From: Streptomyces sp. 11x1
Lineage (GTDB): Bacteria; Actinomycetota; Actinomycetes; Streptomycetales; Streptomycetaceae
NCBI RefSeq assembly: GCF_032598905.1
Contig: NZ_CP122458.1
Location: forward strand, 6,039,001-6,103,000
Length of the DNA stretch: 64,000 nt
Direction of reading: 5' to 3'
Shown here: positions 46,476-55,144 of the stretch, piece by piece
How the letters are laid out: each line of letters opens with the position of its first letter
Position numbering within the stretch: position 1 is the first letter of the stretch
Notes under the pieces: generated by a model
The model's database searches: none
Told to the model about the DNA's origin: nothing
What the model saw: the letters and a program-made list of their open reading frames with translations, nothing else
Made by a program: the position numbers and the translations under genes

Positions 46476-47610
46476 GCCTGCGGAGCGACGTTCGGTGGAC
46501 GGGCATCCCGCCGATCGCTGGCAGCGGGTGCTGAGTCACCGTGAGTCCTTGCTGAAGGTGGCGCGACGGCGGTCCATGAATGTGGACGACGCCGAGGACG
46601 CGGTACACGAAGCCATGGTCCGTGCGGCGGAAAACGCCAACGTGGACGACGCCCGGCTGGGCGCGTGGCTGACATCGGTGACGATACGGCTGTGCGTCGA
46701 CCGGTATCGGCAGATCAACCGCGAGGCCGATGTTCACGCCCGTTCGGCGCGCGCCGCGGCCGGACCCGCCACGGTGGAGGAGGCGGTGTGCGACCAGGCG
46801 GAGGCGAAGTGGCTTGCCGGCCACAGCGCGGACCTTCCGCTACGCCAGGCGGAGGTGCTGAGCCTGCGGGCGCAGGGCTTTGACCTCGCACAGATTTCGC
46901 AGCGCACCGGACTCAGCTACCAGGCGGTTCGGTCGCTTCTGGCCAGGGCCCGCAGGGCGCTCCGCGCCGTACTGGAGGCGACACTGGTTCTCGCCGTCTG
47001 GGTGTGGCGCGGGCGGCCGCGAGTGGTGAAGGAAGCCGCGCAGACATCCGCGCAGACAGCCGCGTTGGCGTCCGTGGCGGTGACCCTGACGGTGGCGGGA
47101 CTGGCCCTGAGCGCACCTTCCGAAGCGGAGACCGAGGAGGATCCGCTTTCGCGGCGTCCGTACGTGACGCATCTCCCCGCCGGTCCGGGGCCCTCGGCGG
47201 GGCGAGAACCGATTCCGTCCGAGACGGCCTTGTCCGGTCTTCCCGTCGGGCTCGGGGACGGTCCGGCGTCGCGGACGGCCGTGGGTCCCCTGCCGCCGGC
47301 GTCCGCGGCCCCGTCGAACCTGCGGGGCACTGTTCTGCCAACCCTGCCAACTTTGGCCGCCCTGCCAACTTTGCCTGCCCTGCCCGCCTTGCCTGCCCTG
47401 CCTGCCTTGCCCGCCTTGCCTGCCCTGCCGGAAGGCCCCGAACTGGCTCTGCCGACGGGGCCGGACGTGTCCGCCGTAGTCCCGTCCCGGCTGCCGGTTC
47501 CGCTGCTCGACCCATCGGGGCCGGCCCCGCTCGATCGAGCCGGGCCGTGCGCTTGCCACATTGCTGCCGGACCGCTGACGACGGGAATGCGGCCGCCGCC
47601 TCGGCGCTGA
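46459..47610 (+). CDS. ECF-type sigma factor with C-terminal membrane segment and Leu-Pro-Ala repeat tail
   Basis: 383 residues from GTG 46459 (GAGAGG 5 nt upstream). Region 2 (SLLKVARRRSMNVDDAEDAVHEAMVRAAENA, then LGAWLTSVTIRLCVDRYRQ) and region 4 (PLRQAEVLSLRAQGFDLAQISQRTGLSYQAVRSLLARARRAL) are complete by about residue 180. Beyond this is a hydrophobic span (ALASVAVTLTVAGLALSA, about 205-222). A Pro-rich tail follows with a run of Leu-Pro-Ala units and two late Cys. Normal ECF sigmas stop near 180, so this is a membrane-tethered fusion or has an inbuilt regulatory extension. Target promoters are unknown; following orphan genes are candidates. Confidence 0.85.
   Translation: MSGHDEPAERRSVDGHPADRWQRVLSHRESLLKVARRRSMNVDDAEDAVHEAMVRAAENANVDDARLGAWLTSVTIRLCVDRYRQINREADVHARSARAAAGPATVEEAVCDQAEAKWLAGHSADLPLRQAEVLSLRAQGFDLAQISQRTGLSYQAVRSLLARARRALRAVLEATLVLAVWVWRGRPRVVKEAAQTSAQTAALASVAVTLTVAGLALSAPSEAETEEDPLSRRPYVTHLPAGPGPSAGREPIPSETALSGLPVGLGDGPASRTAVGPLPPASAAPSNLRGTVLPTLPTLAALPTLPALPALPALPALPALPALPEGPELALPTGPDVSAVVPSRLPVPLLDPSGPAPLDRAGPCACHIAAGPLTTGMRPPPRR
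47338..47430 (+). repeat. Hexanucleotide-period repeat coding Leu-Pro-Ala runs
   Basis: Degenerate 6-nt units of the CTGCC(A/T/C) type are repeated about fifteen times within the sigma-factor gene, giving LPTLPTLAALPTLPALPALP and more. Expansion or contraction by whole units keeps the frame and would vary the tail length. Other copies code the same residues with synonymous codons. Confidence 0.85.
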
Positions 47611-47737
47611 GGGCACAGCGTCCGCGCACTCTCTCGAAAAAATCTCTCCTCTCGTGCGACTCACGCGCCGCACGTCCCCGTAGAGCAGGTGACGTATCCA
47701 CGCCGCTGCCGCCAAGGCGGCTCTGTGAGGAGGCGAG

Positions 47738-48664
47738 TTGCGCGTGACTCGATGCAGGAGCCGAACCGGCAGCCGCAGCCACAGGTTCTCCGCCGACCAG
47801 GCACGCGAGGCCGCGCCGCGCTTCGTCCAGGACAGCGTCTCCGGTTTCTCCGCCGACCGGCAGCTCGTCGGCCAGGAGGCCGTCAGCCACCTGGACGGTG
47901 ACGCGCTGCGGCCGCCCCGTCGGCGGGCCATCGCAGCGGGCGAGGCCGGTGCCCGTGCAGTCACCGCGGAGGTGGACCGCTGCACCGCTGCCGTCGTCCG
48001 TCTGTCCGCCGCTCCGGGAACAGCCGATGCGGCGGCCTTCCCCGTCAGTTCCGAAGACGCGAGCGCCGCAACACGGGCGGCCCTGGGAGACGAACACCTT
48101 CCCACGGCCGCCGCCGGTGACACCCGGCATGCCGGCCGAAGGACCGTCCCTATCGACCATTGCCTGAGCGGACGCGCCGAAGCTCTGTTCCATGACATCG
48201 AACGCCTCGAAACCGATGCCCGCACCCGAGCTGTGCCCGGACGGCGGGGCGCGTACGGGATCGACGTCGATCGCAGTCTTCCCGTGGCCGTGGCCGTGGC
48301 CGTGGCCGTGGGCGTACCGCGCACCGTGGCCCGGTACCGCTACGGGGGCGAGGTGGCCATCACCGATGTCGAGGAAGCGCCGAGCGGCGCCGAACCGGGC
48401 GGCACTCCGCCCGCCGGCATCCGCACGTCGACCAAGTTCCGCACCACGCACGAGGCCTCCATTCCGGACCCGTACATTGACTCCCCCGGCGATGGAATCG
48501 GGCGTGAAAGCGGCAGCTGCTCCGAATACCGGTTTTCACGGCGACGACCTGGGGATGATGTACGACACGGGAAATTTCCGGTGCCGAGGCCGCGGCACAC
48601 CGCTACCGGCCGAATCCCTGAACGTTCACACCGAAGGGCATCAGTCCGACCCCACGCCACATGA
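47738..48664 (+). CDS. Orphan protein with strong ribosome site; probable 3' frameshift
   Basis: 308 residues from TTG 47738 or GTG 47744, with a near-perfect GAGGAGG at 47727-47733. Third-position GC is high in this frame to about 48530 and then falls, while the +1 frame (next entry) becomes more coding-like and ends at 48974. Taken together, the ancestral gene may have run 47738-48974 with a shift near 48530. Visible: SADQAREAAPRFVQDSVSGFSADRQLVGQEAV near the N terminus and a (GTGGCC)4 repeat at 48284-48307 giving VAVAVAVAVG. No signal peptide or known domain. Product unknown. Confidence 0.5.
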   Translation: MRVTRCRSRTGSRSHRFSADQAREAAPRFVQDSVSGFSADRQLVGQEAVSHLDGDALRPPRRRAIAAGEAGARAVTAEVDRCTAAVVRLSAAPGTADAAAFPVSSEDASAATRAALGDEHLPTAAAGDTRHAGRRTVPIDHCLSGRAEALFHDIERLETDARTRAVPGRRGAYGIDVDRSLPVAVAVAVAVGVPRTVARYRYGGEVAITDVEEAPSGAEPGGTPPAGIRTSTKFRTTHEASIPDPYIDSPGDGIGRESGSCSEYRFSRRRPGDDVRHGKFPVPRPRHTATGRIPERSHRRASVRPHAT

Positions 48665-48974
48665 AGATCAGTGGCAGTTCCCATGTCCGACTCCCGGCGC
48701 ACCGCAACTGGAGTTGATTTCTCCGTCCGACTGTTGCGGAACGACGGGGGCCACGCCCGCGCGGTGGTCGAGCGCAACGTTGGCAGCCCATATCGCAATC
48801 CCGGTCTCCGGTATCGGCCATGCCAATCAGTGCGACATCCACCAGAACGGTTCGCGCTGGATCCACCGTGATCACGGCAACATTCCCGATAACCAGCTCC
48901 ATGGCTACGGCCAGTATCCCGGCGGGATGTACGTGCTCGACCTGATCTTCGGAAATCACCCGGTGGTGCCATAA
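48492..48974 (+). CDS. Orphan His/Gly/Cys-rich protein or frameshifted C terminus of the previous gene
   Basis: 160 residues if read from ATG 48492, which has no ribosome site. It is rich in His, Gly, Asn and Cys (NTGFHGDDLGMMYDTGNF, SPSDCCGTTGATP, IPVSGIGHANQCDIHQNG, IHRDHGNIPDNQLHGYGQYPGGM) and ends with a hydrophobic YVLDLIFGNHPVVP. The composition suggests an extracellular or metal-binding module, but no family is recognised. Codon use is less GC3-biased than that of neighbours. Best seen as the C-terminal part of a product begun at 47738 in another frame. Confidence 0.4.
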   Translation: MESGVKAAAAPNTGFHGDDLGMMYDTGNFRCRGRGTPLPAESLNVHTEGHQSDPTPHEDQWQFPCPTPGAPQLELISPSDCCGTTGATPARWSSATLAAHIAIPVSGIGHANQCDIHQNGSRWIHRDHGNIPDNQLHGYGQYPGGMYVLDLIFGNHPVVP

Positions 48975-49223
48975 GTGCCCTGTCCCGGTTGTGTGCCGAG
49001 TCTGATCGGCGGTGCCACCCAGTCGGGCTGCCTACTCGTGTCGGAGAAATTCTTGGTCGAAGCGCCGACTTCTGTTCGCATAATAAGCTGGACTCTCGGT
49101 GTCGTTTTCCTTTTCCCTCTCTCCTTGTCTTCCTGTGTTTTGGCGGCCGGGTGCCGTCCCGACGGTCCAGCTCCGGGGCGTCGGCGGGTGTCGAGGAGTG
49201 AGGCGCCCGGCATCTGCTCACCG

Positions 49224-49682
49224 TCACTCTGCGCCAGGCTGCACGACACTTGAGCAGGACACATCGGTGAACTGGCCTTTGGCGGTCCGCTTGTCGACGA
49301 CCCGGCCGTCGATGCGAATGGAGCAGGAGACCGACCCGGCCTTCCCGCCCGCCGCCATCACCTGCGCCACGGCCGCCCCGGGGCCTGCCGTGATGGTGAC
49401 TTCCTCCTTCCACGGGAGTTTGGCGTTGTCCACGCTCTTGTCGTTGTTGATGCCGTTCGCCCGGTAAGTGATCAGTGCTGACGTGGAGCCGGGGCTCGTG
49501 ACCTGGTAGACGACCGTGTGCCGCGTGGGCTGGAGAGCCTGCCGCGCGCGCTCCTCAAGGCTTGGTTCCCCGGGGTCGCCGGCGGCCGCGAGGACGGTGG
49601 CGACCCCGGCAGTGGCGAGCAGCAGGACGCCGAGTGACCAGAGGAACCATCTGGCGCGGTGACCGTCTCGTGCGGGAGGCAT
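49224..49682 (-). CDS. MmpS-family membrane-anchored protein
   Basis: 152 residues from ATG 49682. A single N-terminal membrane anchor (WFLWSLGVLLLATAGVATVLAAA) is followed by an extracytoplasmic beta-domain with the MmpS pattern: HTVVYQVTSPGSTSALITY, LPWKEEVTITAGPG, and SVSCSIRIDGRVVDKRTAKGQFTDVSC with two Cys for a disulfide. In mycobacteria MmpS proteins assist MmpL transporters; Streptomyces has many stand-alone copies of unknown role. It is transcribed toward the orphan gene ending at 48974 and away from the copper module. Confidence 0.85.
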   Translation of the reverse strand: MPPARDGHRARWFLWSLGVLLLATAGVATVLAAAGDPGEPSLEERARQALQPTRHTVVYQVTSPGSTSALITYRANGINNDKSVDNAKLPWKEEVTITAGPGAAVAQVMAAGGKAGSVSCSIRIDGRVVDKRTAKGQFTDVSCSSVVQPGAE

Positions 49683-50352
49683 GGGAATTCTCGCTTTCTG
49701 TCCTGTGCGGCCGGTCGGGCACGGCCGAATCCGGTGAATCGCGGAGGGCCGAGCATGGCCCTGGGGTGTCGACGGACCGTGTGTTCGAGCTGTCATGGTG
49801 GCATTCAGTCGGCTCCCTTGACCAGTGTTCACGGAATTAATCCTGACTAAGGCTGACGGCCCTGCGTTCGATCCCGTTGGTAACCGGTTCTGCTGGGGTC
49901 GTCATGGTCCTTCCATGCTTCCCGTAGAACGTGACCGGCATGCCACGAGCTTGGAAGGCAAATGCCCGACACTGTCGTTTGACCGCCATGCCGACCTGAC
50001 CTGTCGCAACGCCTTCCTTTCGCCCTTCGGTCGCTCGCCCAGCGTGTCTTCCATTTGTTTTCGGTGGTGTTGTAATTACGCCTCAATGCTCCTCTTCACG
50101 TTCTCCCGGGACCCAGGTTGAAGCTCTATTAATCTTCGGTTAACAATGCAGAGATAAGTGGGACATAAGGGCTCGGTAGATGTTTCGCTCCATGCCGTGA
50201 AGGTGAAGTCTCGGCTGCCGCTGAGAGGTGGAACGGGATGTGATTCATCGGATTTCTTCGAGTCCCGGCTCCATGAATGTCCAGTGGTGACTGTGAAGCC
50301 TTTGTGGTGGTGTCTGCCGATGCACTCATCTCTAATTGCGGGAAGGGCTAGA
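49683..50352. other. AT-richer divergent region upstream of the copper module
   Basis: About 670 nt between the MmpS start and the cupredoxin-propeller gene, notably less GC-rich than its surroundings. A promoter-like pair TTGAAG (50118-50123), 17 nt, TAACAA (50141-50146) points right, about 200 nt before the gene. No copper-regulator box such as a CsoR palindrome could be picked out with confidence, and no convincing gene is seen. Confidence 0.4.
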
Positions 50353-53124
50353 ATGTTCATTCTCAATGCGCCACGCATGCGCTCGTCCAGAGGCTGGCGG
50401 CAACGCCGGCCCTGGACGACGCGTGCTGTGGCGGGTGCCGTGGCGCTCGCCTTGAGCGGGCTCGTCCTGGCCGTGACCGCTCCCGCGGCTTCCGCGGCGA
50501 CGCACCCGGTCTCGATCAGGAATCTGCAGTACAACCCGGCCAGCATGAACGTAGCGGTCGGCGACTCCGTGACCTGGTCGAACGACGACAGCGTCATCCA
50601 CAGCGTGACCGGGGGACCGCTGAACTCACCCGACCTCGATCCGGGGGAGAACTACTCCTTCACCTTCACGTCCGCTGGGACCTTCGACTACCGCTGCAAG
50701 TTCCACCCGGACATGACCGGCACCGTGGTCGTCGGCGGTTCGTCGTCGCCCTCGCCGACCCCGACCCCGACCTCCACCAGCACCTCCAGCCCGACACCGA
50801 CGCCGCCTCCCACGGGCACCAGCTCCCCGGCGCCCTCGGGTGGTACGGGCGGTGACGGTGAGGGCGGTGGCCCGGTCGGCGTCGGGCCCCTGCCCGTCTC
50901 CTTCCACCTCACCGACAACCAGAACGCGTGGTTCGACACGAACACCAACCTGTTCGGCGGCCGCGCCCTTGCGGTGGCCGAGATGCCGCGCGTACCGATC
51001 AGCGGCACCACGTCCAGCCTCCCGGGGCTGAACCTTGACGGTCTCCCCCTGATAGGTGAGGCGACCGGCGACGGCGGCCTGCTCGGTGGCGACGCCCTCG
51101 GTGCGCTCAACGGCGACCTGCCCGGCCTCGACGAGTTCGACTTCGACGGCTCGGACGCACCGCTGATCGGCGACCTCGGGGTCGACCCGCTGAAGCTGCT
51201 GGGTCTGGACTCGACCAAGGACGCCATCAACAGGGTCCTGCCCGATGGCGACCCCCGCGCCGAGGAGGCGGCCACGCTGCTCGACCAGCTGTCCGACGAG
51301 ATGGAGGACAAGCCGGCGAACGCGCCGACCACGCTGGACGACCTGCCGGTCGGCGCCGATCTGCTCCCGCTTCTGGAGGACATCCAGAAGTACGCCGAGA
51401 CCAACGACCTCGAGCTCCCGGTGACGGCGAACTTCGACATCTCGGCTCCCGCCGCTGCCTCGGCGCACACCGTCACCGGCCTCATCTGGCCGGAGAAGGC
51501 GAAGGGCTTCCCCTTCGACCAGGGCGGCGCCTTCGTCGGCAAGACCAGCGTCCAGCTGACCGAGCCGGGCCTGTACGCCTTCGCGTGCAAGGTGCACCCG
51601 TTCATGCTCGGTGCGATCGTCGTCGACGACCCGCTCACCCCGGGTCTGGACTTCGGCGAGAAGCTGCGCGTCAACAGCCGCTCGCTGAACGTGCCGTCCA
51701 ACGCCGACATCATCGCCGAGCTGGTGCAGAAGTTCTTCACCATCACGGTCCCGGCCAACTGGCAGCGGTACAGCGACACCGAGGCCACGCAGTGGAACCC
51801 GTCCTACCCGCCGGCGCCGATCCTGATGAACACCAGCGACGGCAAGCAGGAGCTCGTCCCCAGCCTGGACGCGTACCTGAAGAACAAGTTCAACACGCCG
51901 AAGACCCTCCCCGCCGCGAACCAGAAGCCCAGCGTCCCGGGCGTCGGTGAGGTCTGGGTGGACACTCAGTTCGAGAAGTTCGCGGGCAAGTCCAAGCCGG
52001 GTGCGGCCACCATGATCGACGCCTCCGACTGGACCGTCGAGCGCAAGGTCGCGCTGCCCCAGATCAACATGAACAACCCGCACAACATGTGGACGGACCG
52101 CGACGAAAAGTACATCTACCAAACCGAGTGGTTCAGCGACAAGCTGGACGTCTTCGACCGCAAGACCGGTGAGTTCATCCGGCAGATCAAGGTCGGCCCC
52201 GACCCGTCCCACGTCATGACCAGGACGGACACGGACCAGCTGCACGTCGCCCTCAACGGCGGCGGCGCGGTCATGGAGCTGGCACCGGGCGGCACCGGTA
52301 TCGACCGGCGCATTCCCGTCCAGGCCGCAGGTGACAAGATCGCCCACCCGCACGCCCACTGGATGAGCGGCGACGCCAAGCACATGGTCACGCCGAACGT
52401 GAACACCTACGACTCGACCATCGTGGACATTCCGACCGGCGGCATCCGCAAGGAGAGGACCGGCGAACTGCCGATCGCGACCGGCATGACGCCGGACGGC
52501 GCCAAGGCGTACGAGGCCAACTTCTTCGGTGGCTCCGTCTCGTGCATCTCCATCAAGGAGGACGCGTGCGTCGACGGCGGCACGAAGACCCACTACAAGG
52601 AGATCGACCTGTGGGGCGACTACGACCCGGTCAAGGGCGCCACGGGTGACTTCGGTGGTCTGCCGATCCAGCTGCCGGTGACCCCGGACGGCAGTGCGCT
52701 CCTGGTGGCGAACACCCTGACGTCGAACATCACGGTGATCGACCCGAAGACGGACAAGATCGTGAAGTACCTCCCCTGTGACGCCGGGTGCCACGGCATC
52801 AACTTCGGCGCCAAGAAGGGCGGAGGCTACTACGGCTACGTCTCGAGCAAGTTCTCGAACGCCATGTCCGTCGTCGACGTCGACCCGAACGGCGACGGCG
52901 ACATCTCGGACGCCAAGGTCGTCGGCCGGATGCTCCTGACCGGTGACGACAACACCAAGATGGACGACAAGATCACCGGCTACGCCGGCATGGGCGGGCA
53001 GGGTGTCCTCGCGGTCCCGCTGGTCTACAACGGCTGGGCTCAGCGCGTGCCCAGCAACGCGGTCAACGACCAGTTGACCTGCCGTCAGCGCAACCCGATC
53101 GACTACGAGAGCAAGTGCTCGTAG
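50353..53124 (+). CDS. Secreted double-cupredoxin / beta-propeller protein
   Basis: 923 residues from ATG 50353 (GGAAGGG 5 nt upstream). Sec signal: AVAGAVALALSGLVLAVTAPAASAA. Cupredoxin 1 (about 48-130) has a type 1 copper set His83, Cys115, His118, Met121 (YRCKFHPDM). A Ser/Thr/Pro and Gly linker follows. Cupredoxin 2 (about 360-425) repeats the set: His372, Cys412, His415, Met418 (ACKVHPFM). From about 565 to 910 there is a YVTN-type seven-bladed propeller with conserved His (NNPHNMWTD, DPSHVMT, HPHAHWMSGD, CDAGCHGINFG), recalling copper-enzyme propellers such as nitrous-oxide or nitrite reductase. Extracellular electron transfer or copper handling is likely; the substrate is unknown. Confidence 0.8.
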   Translation: MFILNAPRMRSSRGWRQRRPWTTRAVAGAVALALSGLVLAVTAPAASAATHPVSIRNLQYNPASMNVAVGDSVTWSNDDSVIHSVTGGPLNSPDLDPGENYSFTFTSAGTFDYRCKFHPDMTGTVVVGGSSSPSPTPTPTSTSTSSPTPTPPPTGTSSPAPSGGTGGDGEGGGPVGVGPLPVSFHLTDNQNAWFDTNTNLFGGRALAVAEMPRVPISGTTSSLPGLNLDGLPLIGEATGDGGLLGGDALGALNGDLPGLDEFDFDGSDAPLIGDLGVDPLKLLGLDSTKDAINRVLPDGDPRAEEAATLLDQLSDEMEDKPANAPTTLDDLPVGADLLPLLEDIQKYAETNDLELPVTANFDISAPAAASAHTVTGLIWPEKAKGFPFDQGGAFVGKTSVQLTEPGLYAFACKVHPFMLGAIVVDDPLTPGLDFGEKLRVNSRSLNVPSNADIIAELVQKFFTITVPANWQRYSDTEATQWNPSYPPAPILMNTSDGKQELVPSLDAYLKNKFNTPKTLPAANQKPSVPGVGEVWVDTQFEKFAGKSKPGAATMIDASDWTVERKVALPQINMNNPHNMWTDRDEKYIYQTEWFSDKLDVFDRKTGEFIRQIKVGPDPSHVMTRTDTDQLHVALNGGGAVMELAPGGTGIDRRIPVQAAGDKIAHPHAHWMSGDAKHMVTPNVNTYDSTIVDIPTGGIRKERTGELPIATGMTPDGAKAYEANFFGGSVSCISIKEDACVDGGTKTHYKEIDLWGDYDPVKGATGDFGGLPIQLPVTPDGSALLVANTLTSNITVIDPKTDKIVKYLPCDAGCHGINFGAKKGGGYYGYVSSKFSNAMSVVDVDPNGDGDISDAKVVGRMLLTGDDNTKMDDKITGYAGMGGQGVLAVPLVYNGWAQRVPSNAVNDQLTCRQRNPIDYESKCS

Positions 53125-53137
53125 CGATGCGTCACGG

Positions 53138-53167
53138 CCGGGGGGCCGCTCGCGGGCGGCCCCCCGG
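53138..53167 (+). terminator. Terminator after the cupredoxin-propeller gene
   Basis: A perfect 12-bp GC stem (53138-53149 with 53156-53167) with a 6-nt loop, followed by TTCTCC. It stands between two genes of the same direction, so the multicopper oxidase may depend on read-through or its own promoter. Confidence 0.85.
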
Positions 53168-53211
53168 TTCTCCTCAGAGCCCTCATGAGCGCATGAGAAG
53201 GACACACTTCC

Positions 53212-54252
53212 ATGGAATCTCCCGACCCCGCGTACCCTCCACCGGCCGGACCCCGCCGCACGTTCCGCCTCTCCCGCGTCCTGGCATCGAGCACCGCGTT
53301 CTTCGCCGTCATCGGCCTGACCTCCTTCGTCCCCGCCCTCATGAAGCAGTTGGCTCCCGACAGTCCGCAACGGCCCAACCCCTCCGCGGTCGGGGCGCCC
53401 GGCGAGGCCAAGGATCTCGGGGACGGCACCCGACTGGCGCCCTACGAGGTCGTCGACGGGGTCAAGGTCTTCAAGCTCCACGCGGCGCCCGTCTCCTGGG
53501 AGACCGCGCCGGGCAAGGTCCGCCAGGCCTACGCCTTCAACGGCATCGTCCCCGGCCCGGTGATCCGCGTGAACGAGGGCGACCCGGTCCGCATCGTCGT
53601 CGAGAACGATCTGCCCGAGCCGACAGCCGTGCACTGGCACGGCATGGACCTGCCCAACAGCCAGGACGGCGTACCCGGCCTCACGCAGCCCGAGATCGAG
53701 CCCGGCGAGAGCTATACCTACGAGTGGAAGGCGATCAGCCCGGGAACCCACTGGTACCACTCGCACATGCACGGCGAGCAGGAAGGCAAGGGGCTCTACG
53801 GATCCCTTGAGGTCGTGCCGAGGACCGGCGACATCCGGGCCGACCGTGACTACCGCATCATGATCGGCGACGGCGCGCTGGGCTTCGTGTTCAACGGCAA
53901 GAGCTTCCCGGCGACCGAGGGCCTCAGCGCCCGGGTGGGCGAGAAGGTCCGTATCCGTCTGATCGGCACCGGCCCGGAGATGATCCACCCGATCCACCTG
54001 CACAGCGGCCACTTCACGGTGGTGGCGCAGGACGGCCGGCCGCTGCCCGTCCCGCAGGAGATGGACACGCTGAACGTGGGCGTGGGACAGACCTACGACA
54101 TCGTCTGGACACCCACCACGACGGGCAAGTGGATGATCCACTGCCACATCTTCTCGCACTCGGAGACCCACGAGGGCATGGCGGGACTCGTCTCCGTCTT
54201 CCAGGTCGACCCGGCGGTCGTCTCCGTACCGGACCTGCCCCTCATCAACTGA
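53212..54252 (+). CDS. Two-domain multicopper oxidase (small-laccase/nitrite-reductase-like)
   Basis: 346 residues from ATG 53212 (AGAAGGA upstream). An N-terminal membrane or signal segment (SRVLASSTAFFAVIGLTSFVPAL) precedes two cupredoxin domains. Domain 1: HWHGMD (141-146) and HWYHSHMHGE (180-189). Domain 2: HPIHLHSGH (259-267) and HCHIFSHSETHEGM (310-323), holding the type 1 Cys311 and the trinuclear-site His. Two-domain oxidases work as trimers, with the type 2/3 cluster between subunits. Likely extracytoplasmic oxidation of Cu(I) or phenolic/metal donors with O2. It follows the cupredoxin-propeller gene, a plausible redox partner. Confidence 0.92.
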   Translation: MESPDPAYPPPAGPRRTFRLSRVLASSTAFFAVIGLTSFVPALMKQLAPDSPQRPNPSAVGAPGEAKDLGDGTRLAPYEVVDGVKVFKLHAAPVSWETAPGKVRQAYAFNGIVPGPVIRVNEGDPVRIVVENDLPEPTAVHWHGMDLPNSQDGVPGLTQPEIEPGESYTYEWKAISPGTHWYHSHMHGEQEGKGLYGSLEVVPRTGDIRADRDYRIMIGDGALGFVFNGKSFPATEGLSARVGEKVRIRLIGTGPEMIHPIHLHSGHFTVVAQDGRPLPVPQEMDTLNVGVGQTYDIVWTPTTTGKWMIHCHIFSHSETHEGMAGLVSVFQVDPAVVSVPDLPLIN

Positions 54253-54308
54253 GCACAGCGGCCCACCGTCTCCCCGTCCCCGTCCCCTGCTGAAAGGTAC
54301 CGATCCCC

Positions 54309-55067
54309 ATGATTTCCCGCGCTCCAGGGCATCCGTCCAGCCGCTGCCGCCGCCTGTCGGTCGCGGCCGTCGCCGGAGCCGCCGCCGTCGTCCTCCTCGC
54401 CGCGCCCGGTGCCTTCGCCCACGTCACCGTCAACCCGAGGACGGCCGAGCCCGGTGGCTTCATCAAGGCCGACTTCCGGGTGCCGAACGAGCGGGACGCC
54501 GACTCCACCGTGCGGGTGGAGATAGCCTTCCCGGCCGAGCACCCCCTGCGGCATGTGTCGGTCCAGCCCGTTCCCGGCTGGAAGGTAACGGTGAAGAAGG
54601 AGCGGCTGAAGCAGCCGATCGTGGACGGTGACCACGAGATCACCGAGGCGGTCACGTCCGTCCTGTGGGAGGGCGGCACGATCCGCCCAGGGGAGTTCCA
54701 GGAATTCCCCGTGTCCCTGGGGCCCCTTCCCGAGGACGCCCCCGAGCTGGTCTTCAAGGCGGTGCAGACCTACTCGGGCGGCGAGGTGGTGCGCTGGATC
54801 GACGTCCCGGAGAAGGGCGAGGCCGAGCCCGAGCACCCCGCACCGGTCCTCGCACTGAAGAGCACCGCACCGGTCACGGCGGCGGCACCGGCCGCGGCCA
54901 GGACCTCGTACGAGGCGGAGGCGCCCGCCACCGACATGGTGTCGCGGCTGCTCGGCGGCAGCGGGCTGGCCGTCGGCCTCGCCGCCCTCGGCTGGGCGGC
55001 GGCCGGGCGGCGGGCCACCGCGACGCGGTCCGCCCAGGCGGCGAGGCAGGAAGAGATCACGGCCTGA
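54309..55067 (+). CDS. YcnI-family (DUF1775) copper-binding membrane protein
   Basis: 252 residues. Signal peptide ends at AFA, leaving an N-terminal His (HVTVNPRTAEPGG), the single-His copper brace of YcnI proteins. VPNERDADSTVRVEIAFPAEHPL and GWKVTVKKERL are typical of the domain. A Pro/Ala linker leads to a C-terminal membrane helix (LAVGLAALGWAAAG) and a short basic tail. It binds Cu(II) outside the membrane and probably hands it to the CopC-CopD protein that follows. Same direction, 56 nt after the oxidase. Confidence 0.9.
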   Translation: MISRAPGHPSSRCRRLSVAAVAGAAAVVLLAAPGAFAHVTVNPRTAEPGGFIKADFRVPNERDADSTVRVEIAFPAEHPLRHVSVQPVPGWKVTVKKERLKQPIVDGDHEITEAVTSVLWEGGTIRPGEFQEFPVSLGPLPEDAPELVFKAVQTYSGGEVVRWIDVPEKGEAEPEHPAPVLALKSTAPVTAAAPAAARTSYEAEAPATDMVSRLLGGSGLAVGLAALGWAAAGRRATATRSAQAARQEEITA

Positions 55068-55144
55068 GAGAGCCGGGGGCGCCGACAGCCCCGTCCCCCA
55101 GGCCGTCGGCGCCTCCCCTGCCGCCTCCGACGAGAGAGATCACG

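Noticed and set aside
47338..47430. Repeat run considered as a possible CRISPR or intergenic repeat array
   Set aside because: Units are 6 nt without spacers and lie in frame within the sigma-factor gene, so it is a coding low-complexity repeat.
46913..48451. Long minus-strand frames (494 and 512 codons) across the sigma-factor tail and orphan gene
   Set aside because: Low-complexity Arg/Ala/Gly translations; the plus strand has ribosome sites and sigma-factor motifs.
50626..54171. A 1181-codon minus-strand frame opposite the cupredoxin-propeller and oxidase genes
   Set aside because: Same shadow pattern; the plus strand encodes complete copper motifs and a terminator between genes.
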